Assembly: GCF_018691265.1 (NCBI RefSeq)
Contig: NW_024881296.1
Location: 14,043,427 to 14,107,426 of the forward strand
From: Tyto alba
Taxonomy: Eukaryota > Chordata > Aves > Strigiformes > Tytonidae
Direction of reading: 5' to 3'
Length of the DNA stretch: 64,000 bases
A model generated the notes under the pieces. That model worked only from the letters and a program-made list of their open reading frames with translations. It did no database searches and was not told the DNA's origin. Shown here one piece after another: positions 39,265-49,445 of this stretch (its first letter is position 1; every line of letters begins with the position of its first letter). The position numbers were made by a program, and so were the translations under genes.

Positions 39265-40265
39265 TCTGTAGTTCACTCAATGGTTAATTGCTCTCACTGT
39301 TAAAATAGACACTTTGGACTCAGCTTCCAGCCATTGGTTCATATTTTAATGTTCTCTGCCAGAATAAATATCATTTTAATGCCTGCAAAAGGAGAAAATA
39401 TTTTGTAATCCAATAGCCCTGGTAGCTAAGCCTTCAGAGAATTTCTGTGGCTCCTTTTTTCACAGTCTCTGAAGTTTTAATACTATATCTGCCAAAAAAT
39501 GTTGACACAACACCTGACAACTCTGTTACATGACTCAGCTTCATGTAATATGTATCCATTCTCTGCCTTTTTCCCTGCAGACTGTTTATTGCCCTTTTTG
39601 TGTTTTCCACATTATTACTAACACTATTACCATCCCTATCTAGCAACTTGCCTAAATCTACTCTGTGCTTGTGTTTGTTTCTAATGCATTTCTTGTTCTT
39701 CCTATTGTTCTTTGACTTGTGCTTTAAATAGCTACTTGTTTGTAACCCTTGCTATCTATTTTCTGTGTGTGATATATTGCTTTGTTATTTTTAATTGCTT
39801 TCATTTTGCAGATGAGCCAAGAAGGTCTGTTAGCCAGAGCTTTCCTATCTCTGGAGCATGAAACTGTGGCTTTCCAGACAGCTAATTAGTTCTCTTAAAG
39901 GACTCCCATTTCTCTCTTTACACCTTTCCTCCCAATTAATTTCACTGGTAATTTTCTTTAACTTTGGGAAATTAGCCCTTTTGAAGAACCAAACTGCGAC
40001 CATCTTTTGTCTGGTCACCATGACTGCAATCGGGTCATGATCGCTGATCCCTAGGCAACCGGTGCTTCCAGGCAAGCGATTAATTCATCTTCACCCATCC
40101 TAATGAGATCCAGAAGAGGGCTACCTCACAGTGAGTGCAATACCTTTTCTGAGAAGGGTGGAAATTATCATCTGTAACTTTAAGAAAGCCTAATATCATC
40201 TTGCTCCTGGATGCACAGAATGTGTCAGTGGCCGCATCACACCAAAGCGTGTGCCCTTCGTTAAT
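39265..40265 (-). mobile_element. Degenerate CR1-type LINE lacking its reverse transcriptase
   Basis: CR1 elements are non-LTR retrotransposons whose second ORF encodes an endonuclease and a reverse transcriptase. Read on the minus strand, 40,045-40,031 encodes SDHDP, the catalytic SDH motif of the endonuclease. About 15 codons later FKRANFPKL and then INWEE follow (39,985-39,930), matching the 'DFRRADFxLFRxLLxxIPWE' linker of CR1 proteins. RPSWL at about 39,828-39,814 fits the linker motif that comes before the reverse transcriptase. At 39,265-39,430 the text caatggttaattgctctcac and cagcttccagccattggttc is the reverse of the CR1 3' untranslated region. The reverse transcriptase that should lie between is absent, so the copy has a large internal deletion or two fragments sit side by side. 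Frameshifts and stops are many, so it is dead. Confidence 0.82.
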
Positions 40266-41972
40266 TCACACCTCCCCACTGGAGCACATGGGAAAATCCT
40301 GCAGGAGATGTTGTTTTTCATTACAAATGTGATGCCGAAAGCAGCATCCAGCCTGCCGGCTGGTGACCAAACCGGTGTTTGCAGCTGTTAAGGTGCTCGG
40401 TGGATGCTCAGCTCCTCCTCCCTGGGTGCTGACGGGAGGGTCGGTGTGCGCAGCAGTCGTGAGCTGGTGCGGGGCACGGTTCACTGGCCGCCCCAGCCAC
40501 TTTGAAGCTCGGGCACTTCTCCAGATGTCACACACTTCACTTCCAGTAATTAGATCACTGTGACAGTTCAGTACAAGAGGTTGAGCCTGTGCAGTCTGTC
40601 TCTGCTCTGGGAATTCAACCTCCTGAGTCCCCCCTGTGATGCTCTTCCCACTCTGCGGCGCAGCCACTGCCTCCCTCAGCTTGTCCCCAAGCAGTTGTGG
40701 TGCAAGCAGGACTCTGTTATAGACTGGGAAAATCAGTTCTCCTAGAAGAATGGACTACTTGGAAGGTTTTTTGCCCTCCATCAGGGCAAGGTGATGCATT
40801 TTCATCCAGCTATCGATGAAATAATCACAGCAGGTGAAGCTGTGAGGATTTCTATCCACACTTTTTTCTCTACTTCATCATCATCTGGTTGCTATTTTTC
40901 TTTAAGACGTGCACTGCAAGCAACTAACTTTCCTCTTCCACCTTTTACCACTACCTTCTTAATGCACGTCTCGGCATTGAATTACCTGTGCTCAGCAGAA
41001 AGGTGGCTCAGTCCTTCAGAAAAACAGCGTTCTTTTCGACCTGTTCAGCAGGAAGCCTATCTCCACTCCTTAGCCCATTCCAGAGGGGAGAGGAGTAGTG
41101 AATAATTGATTAAAATATTCCTTTTCCTTTCACTAACACACTGATTCACCAGAGATAAAAATCTCCTTCTACTTGACTGTGTGAGTTTTCCTTCATCTTG
41201 GAGAGTCAAATTAGCACTGATCACAAAAGGCTCATGCCCCTTCCTGCTGCAGAGGTATTTTGGGTGTCCTGCTGAGAGCAGGGGGTCGAGGCCTCAATGC
41301 CTACAGCTGTCAGTGCTCAGCGGTGAGCTTTCAGCCCCGTGCTGGGAGGGGTGCCCTGGGCACAGTGGCACTGGGGAGCGCTCCTCTCAGCAGGGTATGG
41401 GTCCAGGCCCACGGAGGGAGCTGTCATGCAGGCATCACCTGCACTGTGTCAAGGACTCGGCTGAGGCACTGACGTAAGCTCACATTTGGCAATAAAATAA
41501 ATGGCTGTCTGCTTTCACCGGAGAGGTGGGAGACAAGTGGGTTGCACGTGGTGGGTGGGAAGAGGCAGCAGTGGCACTCAGTACCGAGCCCTGGCTCTTG
41601 GGATTGCTGGAGGTCCCTCTTCTGCTGGAGGTCCTGTGCCTAATCTTGGTCAAGGACTCGACTCTGTCACACAGTTTATCTCCCCATCCTAAACTCCCAC
41701 TGCTCAGAGCACGGCAGGGGAGGGGACCAGTTCTGGTTTTGGTAAGCTTGTGTGGGATCTTTTGCAAGGTGCATGTAAATATTTAACTGTTGTAAGGAAT
41801 AAAAAGGGGGGAGAAAGAAAATCACATGAAATGCTTGTATGTAAAAAGAGTTTCACAAAGTATCTGCCTTAGAAAATAATGCACAAGGCCAACGCATTCG
41901 AGATGAAGTGAACATGTGTGAAGAATAATCTATTATACAGGAACAGATACAAGCAGCTGTCTGGGCTGATAC
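40266..41972. other. Unique non-coding sequence, partly CpG-rich
   Basis: A CpG-enriched patch lies at about 40,370-40,520. Open frames of up to 133 codons on both strands reflect the GC content. No gene or repeat is recognised. Confidence 0.5.
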
Positions 41973-42005
41973 TTTTTCTTTTTTTTTTTTTTTTTTTTTT
42001 TTTTT
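41973..42005 (+). repeat. Poly-T tract (T5-C-T27)
   Basis: Twenty-seven uninterrupted T residues after a short T run. It is the longest homopolymer in the window and likely to vary in length. Confidence 0.9.
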
Positions 42006-42234
42006 CCCCACTTTGAAGCCTTTCCAGGAAAGGCAAAAGGAGAATTGGAGACTTGTTATAAATTGGGCTCGGCTCTGTGTCTGTTGCAGTTAGTATCACA
42101 ACTCCTAGCAAGGGATGCTCAGAGAAAGAACATGAACAGGGCAGGCATGGAGAACTAGAGCCTTGATTTGTTGTCCTCAACTCCAGTGACCTGTACCTTC
42201 AAGACTTCAGGAGTGACAAGTGGCATCCTTGTAT

Positions 42235-42930
42235 TTAGTAACCCATAATGTATTCACCTTCCATGACTTTGTCTAAGGTTTTTTTTAACCTGACATGAAA
42301 GTTTTGTCATCAAGGGCATCATGAAGTGATGAGTTCCACGGACGACTCATTTGGTGATCTGAGCTACCAGCAGATGATTCTGCCTGACAACCCCCCTAGC
42401 CCTTCTATCGCAGGTTGCGGTGAGCAACATTGCCCCTTTACCTTTTCTGCACTTCTGATGATTTTGCAGACTTCTGTAACATTCCTCCTGCAGCCATCAC
42501 TTTTCTAGGCAAAGAGTCCTCCTGTATTTAACATCTCTTCGGGCGTCCATCCCTTCCATATACCAGATCATCACAGCTTCCCTTACTGCACTCTTTCTTG
42601 TTCTGCTGTGGTTTAGAGACTTGTAGGGCCAGCAGATCTGCACAGTTTAAAGAATGCAAGTATACCTTGGATTTGTTCAGGATAATAATAATGGACTATG
42701 ATATTTTATCTTTTTCTTTTTCTCCTAGTTCCTTATGCTCTATTTGCTTCCTTGACGTCTCCAAATATTGAACTGCCATTTCAGAACAACTCACTCTTCT
42801 GTCCTCAAGTTCTCAATCCTGAAAGGTAAAAATAGTCTGAAGTCAGTTGTAAGGCACACAGAATTAGGTTTGTATGCTCTCCCTTATGCACTAGTTTACA
42901 TTTATCAGCACTGAATATTGTGCCCATATA
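42235..42930 (-). mobile_element. CR1-type LINE 3' region, degenerate
   Basis: Read on the plus strand the segment tracks the reverse complement of the reptilian CR1 3' half in order: ccttccatgactttgtctaa, then aagtgatgagttccacgg, then gattttgcagacttctgtaa, then ccatataccagatcatcaca. Next come ctgcacagtttaaagaatgc with ccttggatttgttcagg and atgatatttt, and finally acatttatcagcactgaata. Spacing of these blocks agrees with the remembered consensus over about 690 bases. The translated catalytic motif region lies beyond the preserved end. The copy is 5'-truncated, as most CR1 copies are, and heavily mutated. Confidence 0.82.
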
Positions 42931-43509
42931 TATTTCAGCAATGCAAAGCAAGAAGGAAAATAGAAATGACTGTGTGTAGAAGCACAGGCAGATGATGGCA
43001 TTATCAGCCACACTAAGCAAAAGTTAGGTGAGATTCTCTAAACATCCAGCCTGTCCTAAACTTCATAGCTATGAGTCTGGGCATACCCTTGTGCCTGGTG
43101 CCAGATTTTGTAACCCCACAAAGAGCGCCTGGGGTTGTCAAGCTCAGACTCCTTCCCTGCATGGAGTCCTTAGCCTTTGGGAATTAGGTCTCCTGTGCTA
43201 AGCCAGCGGGGACAGAGGTGTCCCCCAGCAGCCTGCACACTGACCAGGTGGTGTCTGGAATAGCTAACTTAACACACTGAGGAAAAGGAAAAGGCTGCTT
43301 CTTAAATCGTACCCCTCTTAGGAGCTCAGTCATCGATTTCCAGGCTGCAGGGAAATCAATCTGTCAGACCAGGATTCGCAGCCTGTAATTCTCTTTTGTG
43401 TTAGATAGTTAAGCATCCCTTCCAACAGGACAGCTGGGGGAGGGAGGAGGAGTGCCAGTCTTTTCTGCAAAAATATGGCTGGGGCAGAGCGCCCACAGCT
43501 CACTTCATG
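42931..43509. other. Unique non-coding sequence
   Basis: Nothing is recognised. The text becomes GC-richer from about 43.1 kb. Confidence 0.5.
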
Positions 43510-43605
43510 CAGGGGAAGAGCAGTACACCACTCATGCAGCCAGCAGCAGCCGTAGGTTCAATCCTTCTCCAGCCTGAGAGGGTGAACCCGGCCCTGTGAT
43601 CACCA
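43510..43605 (+). repeat. Fold-back dispersed repeat, copy 2
   Basis: The centre reads cgtaggttcaatccttctcc, then agcctgagagggtgaaccc. The words ggttca (43,555-43,560) and tgaacc (43,583-43,588) are an inverted pair around a short loop, as in the centre of copy 1's family. The ggttcaatcc word also resembles a tRNA B box. The outer arms are poorly kept. Confidence 0.42.
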
Positions 43606-44677
43606 AGTTCGGGGGCAGTCAGAGAAAGGATCATCCCTTCCAGGTGGGGTCTGAAACTGCCATCTGTCTTCCATGTTGGCCAGCATCTTGTCCTCCTTAG
43701 GCTTCTTCTTCTGAAGGAGTTTTATAGGTTTAATTTCTATTTGCTTGCCTTATAATGAGTCTGCACATTTTCAGGTCAGAAACTTTCTCTCTTGCATAAT
43801 GCTCAGCACAAATGACGAGCAGTCTGTTCATAGTTACTGTTAAAATTATATCATCAGAACATGTATTATATTTTGGCAAACTCTCTTCCCCTTTTCATGT
43901 ACAAAGAGATGTGATTAACTGCTGCCTTTCCACACTTAGATTGAATGGCTTTGTGGGCTTTGTCAGTAGTTAACATAATTCACGGAAAACTAGAATACAA
44001 CCTTGAGGCTAAATGTGGCCCATTGAATTCCACAATGGGGCAGTGGTTTGATCAGGGTACAGCAAAGCAAGCCAGAAGCAAAAGCCTTTGTGGGCCATAG
44101 CTCCATGGGAAAGATTAAATCAGCCACAATCTGCTCCATTTTATGTAAAATAGGTGCAGCCCTAAAGCTCCTGGCAAGTGGCCACTGAAGCCTTTGGCTG
44201 GACAAAGTTTGGGCATCTTTGTGTAAGTGTTAATTGCCAGCTGTTGGTGACTGGAAGGTTGCCAGGGATGGAGTGACTGCAGCAGTGTTTCTGACTGAAA
44301 TACATATTTTATAAAATAATAATCTCCAGTCTATTTAGTGCCTTGCAACAGACACATCTATACTTATCAATTTCTCTGTCTGGAGCATCTGCACATGGAG
44401 ATGGCCTTAAAACACCATTATAAATACAGTATATGTGACACTCATGCTGCCTATTCCAACCTCACAGTGGGAGGCAATGATAAATAGCAGCTATCTCCAC
44501 AGCAGTGCTACATGATGGCTTAACCCACTCACATTCATAGCCCTTCACATTTAATTTGCAGCAAATCTGGGATACAGATCATTGAGGCTTTCGAATCAAG
44601 CTGTAGGAGCCTGTACAGCCCTATGTGCTTCAACTTTCTAAATAACAATATAACCATCTCAGCTCTTCAACATGTGG
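43606..44677. other. Unique non-coding sequence, part enhancer-like
   Basis: At about 44,290-44,560 the text is AT-rich with caccattataaatac and ggcaatgataaatagc motifs and few open frames, suggestive of a conserved element. Nothing else is recognised. Confidence 0.4.
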
Positions 44678-44760
44678 GGTATTTGCAGATGTTGCAAGTT
44701 TTGCAATATTTTAAACTGCAGGTTTTCAAATATTGCGGATGTTTGCAGATATTCATCCCC
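44678..44760. repeat. Short repeated and inverted motif cluster
   Basis: The word tttgcagat occurs at 44,682-44,690 and 44,742-44,750. Between them gcaatattt (44,703-44,711) and aaatattgc (44,728-44,736) form a perfect 9-bp inverted repeat. The cluster is framed by ggggta and catcccc. It may be an old fold-back fragment. No family is assigned. Confidence 0.55.
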
Positions 44761-44850
44761 ACAATAGTATGACAGATTAAATAGTATTTCACTCTTAAGA
44801 GTAAACGTGAAGCCCAAAGGCCAACATTTTCCAAGTGAGTATATACAGAT

Positions 44851-44998
44851 GTCATGTCCTGCTCAGAGGACAGAGACAAGTGACTTAGATTCACAGATCC
44901 CAACAGAGGGTACAATGGTGAGACAAGTCTAAAAATCCACTCCATTGGGGATTTACGAATCTAAGTCATTGTCTCCCTCGTCTGAGTAGGATGTGACA
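44851..44998. repeat. 148-bp imperfect inverted repeat (hairpin)
   Basis: The left arm (44,851-44,901) and right arm (about 44,948-44,998) are reverse complements over about 50 bases with roughly nine mismatches and one single-base gap. The loop is about 46 bases. A perfect 12-bp core pairs tgacttagattc (44,881-44,892) with gaatctaagtca (44,957-44,968). Pairing stops abruptly outside both ends. The arms resemble the 'aagtcacttaggc...' fold-back repeats of reptile genomes only in the core. It could be a MITE or fold-back element. A transcribed hairpin is possible but unsupported. Confidence 0.85.
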
Positions 44999-46593
44999 AC
45001 AGATCAGTACAAAGTTGGTGATTGAGTACTTAGGTTTATATGAGAAAATGCTGCCTTAAGAAACACTCAGTGGAAAGTCAAGGGGGCACTGCCAGACTGC
45101 AGGAAGAGGACCGGGATGCCTGGAGAGCAGCACTCATTCCATAAACAAGGGTAGCCTGAAAAGGATGATCCTGGTGGTTGAAGAACAAGACTTCATGAAG
45201 GCCTCTAATTCTCCAACATGGAGAAATTACCATTTGGCTTTGAGGCTGATGATTTATTTGTGAAACTTCTTCACCATCATTGCAAGTGAATGAAAACTTA
45301 ATTCACAGAAATCATCATGCCCCTAAGCTGCTGTTAACTTTGATGCATCCTCTCTCACCACACATTTTTATGTCTCTCATCTTGCACTTCTATGTCATTT
45401 GGTACCTCAGTGACCTTATACCTCTAGATCTCACACTCAAAGAGTGTGTGCTCTGGGACTGCTCCGGCCTGGTCCTGGCTCTGGGAGGTCTGTGCTAATT
45501 TCACTGCTATGACAGAGATGATCTCTGCACCATCAAGGGCACTGCTCCAAGTTTAAGTCTGCAAGCTCGATGCCTCCATTTTCTCCATTGCCATGTGTAC
45601 CTGGGTCTCCTCTTATCAAATACAGTTCCGCAGCATAATGTCCAAAGGGAGCCCCAGCACCCAGGAGGACGCCTAGGCTAAGCCTTTGCTCTCTGAAAGA
45701 CACCTTTCTGTTCAATTTGAATTTATTTCTTGATCTCAGGCCACTGCCTGTCAGTGCAGGATGAACAACTTCCTTCAGTCTAGACCTCTCGTAAAGCCAC
45801 TGAGGTGCATCATTTCACGTTCCCGTTAAAGGCAGACACACCAAAAACACTGTAAAACTCAGATTGCTTTATGGAGAGGCAGGTGTGTGGTTTTTATTGC
45901 TGCAAACTGTGTTGGCTAGAATTATTACGATCAGCGACAGTGGTAAACATTTATATCGTCACACGGCACAAAAACCACAGAGGGGAGACTCACTGTGCTG
46001 GACACCTCTTAAATAAAAAGGAGAAAATCTGTCCTGTTCAGTCAGATTTTCTCTTTGTATCCTGAAAGCTCTTTTCCCAAGAAACTCTAGCAGTCTGGTA
46101 ATGATCTGTTTCATTCATCGGCACTCAGCATCCAGCATTGTCTGTCTGTGCAGCTCAACTCCTGATTCTGCCTGGGGAGGTGAGCCAAACGGGGCGGCTT
46201 CTCTCCTCTCCTTTGTAACGAGGCATCTCCTCACCCCTCTGTTGTCTGTTTAGTTCAATGAGCATCATGTTCTCTCCAGTTGCGCATGTGTGCACACAGC
46301 ATACAGACTGGGTGCAGCTGGGGTTTCTATGTGGAGCTTCAACATGAAAACAGAATAAAAATAAAATGCTAATAGAGAATAGGTGTGCAGACACACACTT
46401 CTGCCACACTTACAGGTGTTCTAGCTATCATTAGAACTGCGTGTCAGGCTGCACAGGTTTTCCATTACAATCTGCTCTTTTGACACTGCCTCTCAGCTTA
46501 TGAAATTTCCAGCTCCATTTCATGTCTTACCATGAATATTATTTTTGAAAAGTTGAGTAAAACCTCTTCACCCTTATAAAAAAATCAGGAGGC
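44999..46593. other. Unique non-coding sequence
   Basis: No gene or repeat family is recognised. Open frames are short. Confidence 0.5.
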
Positions 46594-46628
46594 GTTTGTT
46601 TGTTTGTTTGTTTGTTTGTTTGTTTTTT
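46594..46628 (+). repeat. (GTTT)8 microsatellite
   Basis: Eight GTTT units without interruption, ending in an extra three T residues. Confidence 0.95.
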
Positions 46629-47814
46629 CCCAACAATATCGCTATACTGTGATTCCTACTACTCATCACAGAGATGAAACTCCTTGTGGGTCACAGGTCT
46701 AGTTTAACAAATGTGTGACGGCTATTAGGCAACCAAATAGCTGTTTGCAGTTGGAGTAGTTGTTCATTAAGTCCATTATCCATAGCTCCTTTTAACCAGG
46801 AATGTTTCCATGAGTGGTGTGAGAATTTTGATGTTAGTGATTTAAACACGGAGTGGAGCATACTCCTACTGCAGTAAAGAATTTTAGCAACTCCCTTAGC
46901 ACATTCATTGGCTCTGCTAAGCAGCTAAATGAAATTTAATCCAAATGGCCCAGCAATTTACATGTGAACCTTCCATAAGCAAAGACTGTTCTGCGACTTA
47001 TGCTGCTCCTAATGGGAACATATGCTGCAATACTTCAGGATGATTCAGAAACCACTTAAAAGAGAGAGTTGTAATTTTTTGCCTTTAGTATCTGAGGATG
47101 ACAGTGGTGCTACATGCTATATTGGTCTTAACTTCACTTTTTGTTTTGAGCCAGTGTAAGCTTTAAGCAGAACAAAGATTTAAGCAAAGTCTTTTCAGAC
47201 AGCTTTCCTTTGGAGAAAAGATGAATATTTAATACTTGCCACCATTGTACTGTATACACGTGCAGAACATGCAACATAGATGAATGAAGGTATATCAGCA
47301 GGCCAGCAACACAGTTTTCAACAAAAAGGACCATTTCAGAAAAATTCCTTTGGAAAAAAAATGTTATTTTTGCTCCATTACTTTTTTATTTGCCACCTGA
47401 AATTCCTTTCAAAAAAATTAATAGGTGCATCAAAATCTGTGGAGGTTTCTTGATTCAGATTGGAATTATCTGAACTTTAGAGCAAAGCTGACCAGTGAGT
47501 TCATTAGAATGAGATACATATACCACTGTCCCCCATGGGCAACCATGTACCTGCCAGATTTCTAGCCAAATAATTCCACTATTTCTGCAGCTTTGACCCA
47601 TTCAGAAAGAGGGTAACAATAACAACGAGGCAGGGATTTTAAGGAATCTTAACCACTGTCCTTGCCCAGCACTACAAGGGATGCAAAAAATGATGTTCAG
47701 TAGATGTATCTGTTCTGTGTTTGGTAAAAGGCAGACACCACACTGATTTTCTAAGCTGTGTAGAATACCTTCTATTACAAAAGTAACCAAGGATAATGCT
47801 AAACAGCAGCTACT
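46629..47814. other. Unique non-coding sequence, part enhancer-like
   Basis: The stretch from about 46,730 to 47,045 is balanced in composition, frame-poor and contains gttcattaagtccattatcc, ctaaatgaaatttaatcc and cccagcaatttacatg. It reads like a conserved non-coding element. The remainder shows nothing. Confidence 0.4.
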
Positions 47815-49445
47815 CTCGCTAGGCTACTAAAAATCCGGCAAACTTGTAATCAACAGCTTTAGAAGAGCTGATGAATGGCACTCTGCATCAGTAATGTTCA
47901 TTTTCAATGCATCTTGAAACACCGGGGAAGTTCTGGGGCATTGGCAGGAAGCCAGTAAGATGGCAATATTAAAAAAGATAAATAAGATGATCCCATGGTA
48001 CCAGCCCTGTGAAACTGAACTGATCTTCTGTAGAATAATCAAATAGCTGATACAGAAGTTAATTTCCTAAAGGAAGAAAGAAAGAAGAAAGGTACTATTA
48101 GTACAAACTCGCACAAGTTTTGACAAAATAAAATTATATTACAAGAATGTGATTCTATTCCTTAAAAATCAGTTAAATTACAAGCTTGACTGATACAGAA
48201 GAGAGTTGAAATAACAGTCTTCTGAAAGATGTTTGGGTTGGTACCTCGTGACATTTTGAGTAATACACTAAAAAGACACAAAATCCTCATAGTAGGTGCG
48301 AGAGACTAGAAACTGGTTAACTTGGAGATTTGAAAATATAATTGTAATTGGGAAATCATTTATGAAAAGACCAGATTTTACAGATGTTCCATGAAGCTTA
48401 GTTTTTGTACTTATGCTATTCCAGATAATTGCCACTGATCTGGAAGAAAATGTAGAATAATCCCTCATGAAGTTTATGAGACAGTAAAAAGATTGGAATT
48501 GTGATAACTAGAGACTGATTTGGATCAGTTGTAAGCTGGATGCAGGTGAAAAGTATCTGCCAAAACATTACCAGTTGTAATATCCTACACTTTGGGGGAA
48601 AAGAGCACAGGTCATATTTACAGAATAACAGTTTATTTAAAAATAAGTTTGGTATACAATGACGTATTGAATGGTTGTAGAAAATAGCATCGAAAACCTT
48701 TTCATCTGTAGTTTAGGTAATAACACAGGAACAAGAAGGGAAGCAGGATACATCATTGATATGTATCTTAAGTCTTCAAGGTGATTTACATCTTACAAAG
48801 GCAAAGATAAAAAGTTTTTTCTCTGTTGTTGCTGGATGACTCTTAAATACTGTAGCACATATTCCCTGAGAAGGGGGAACATCTTTCCCCAGCCATTTCT
48901 GTGGTGCAGAAGAGTAAACATTATCTTTCAATATAGAGAATATCAATTAGGACTAGACAGTTATATTACTGTACCCTTCTGTGGTGCACTCAGTGTGAGA
49001 ATAATATGAATCTGTTAAAGGTACTTCAGAGCAAGACATAGACTGGAAAACACAGCAGAAAATCACAGGAGCTCAGATGGTTAATCTTAACAAAGCAAAG
49101 TTTAAGAGATGAATTAATCATAGCATCTATTTGAGGAACAGAAATGGGAAAGAGGACTCTTCAGATAAAGATGTAACTGGATCTAACAGCTGGAAGTTGA
49201 AGCTGACAAACTCAGGCTCCAAATAAAGCATGTATTTTTAATAGCAAGCAGCAAACAGAGCAACAAACAGCTAACACTTGTGGTGGCTGTTCCATCATCA
49301 GAAAGAATGAGCTAAGAGTTGTCATTTTTTGAATGTCTATTTATAGAAAATACAGCAGGAAATAATTCAGAAAAGACCTGTGGCTTAAATTGTAGTGGAG
49401 ATCGGGCCAGATGGTCACAGCAATCACATCCAACTACATAATCTA
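47815..49445 (+). mobile_element. Degenerate CR1-type LINE, reverse transcriptase to 3' end
   Basis: CR1 reverse-transcriptase landmarks follow each other on the plus strand. GEVLGHW at about 47,925-47,945 corresponds to GEVPEDW and is followed by ILKKINK, corresponding to PIFKKGK. FGLVPRDILS at 48,232-48,261 corresponds to FDxVPHDIL. TDLEEN at about 48,435-48,452 corresponds to INDLEEN. The FADD catalytic box just after it (about 48,470-48,490) is broken by frame and base changes. The 3' part keeps gatctaacagctggaagttg (from 49,180) and ends near gatcgggccagatggtcaca (49,400-49,420), the CR1 terminal 'agactagatgatcaca' signature. Many stops and frameshifts are present. The middle at about 48.68-48.95 kb matches poorly and may be an insertion. 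It is dead and 5'-truncated. Confidence 0.88.

Noticed and set aside
41973..42005. T27 run as the tail of the nearby minus-strand CR1
   Set aside because: CR1 elements end in a short repeat rather than poly(A), and the run is about 230 bases from the CR1 end.
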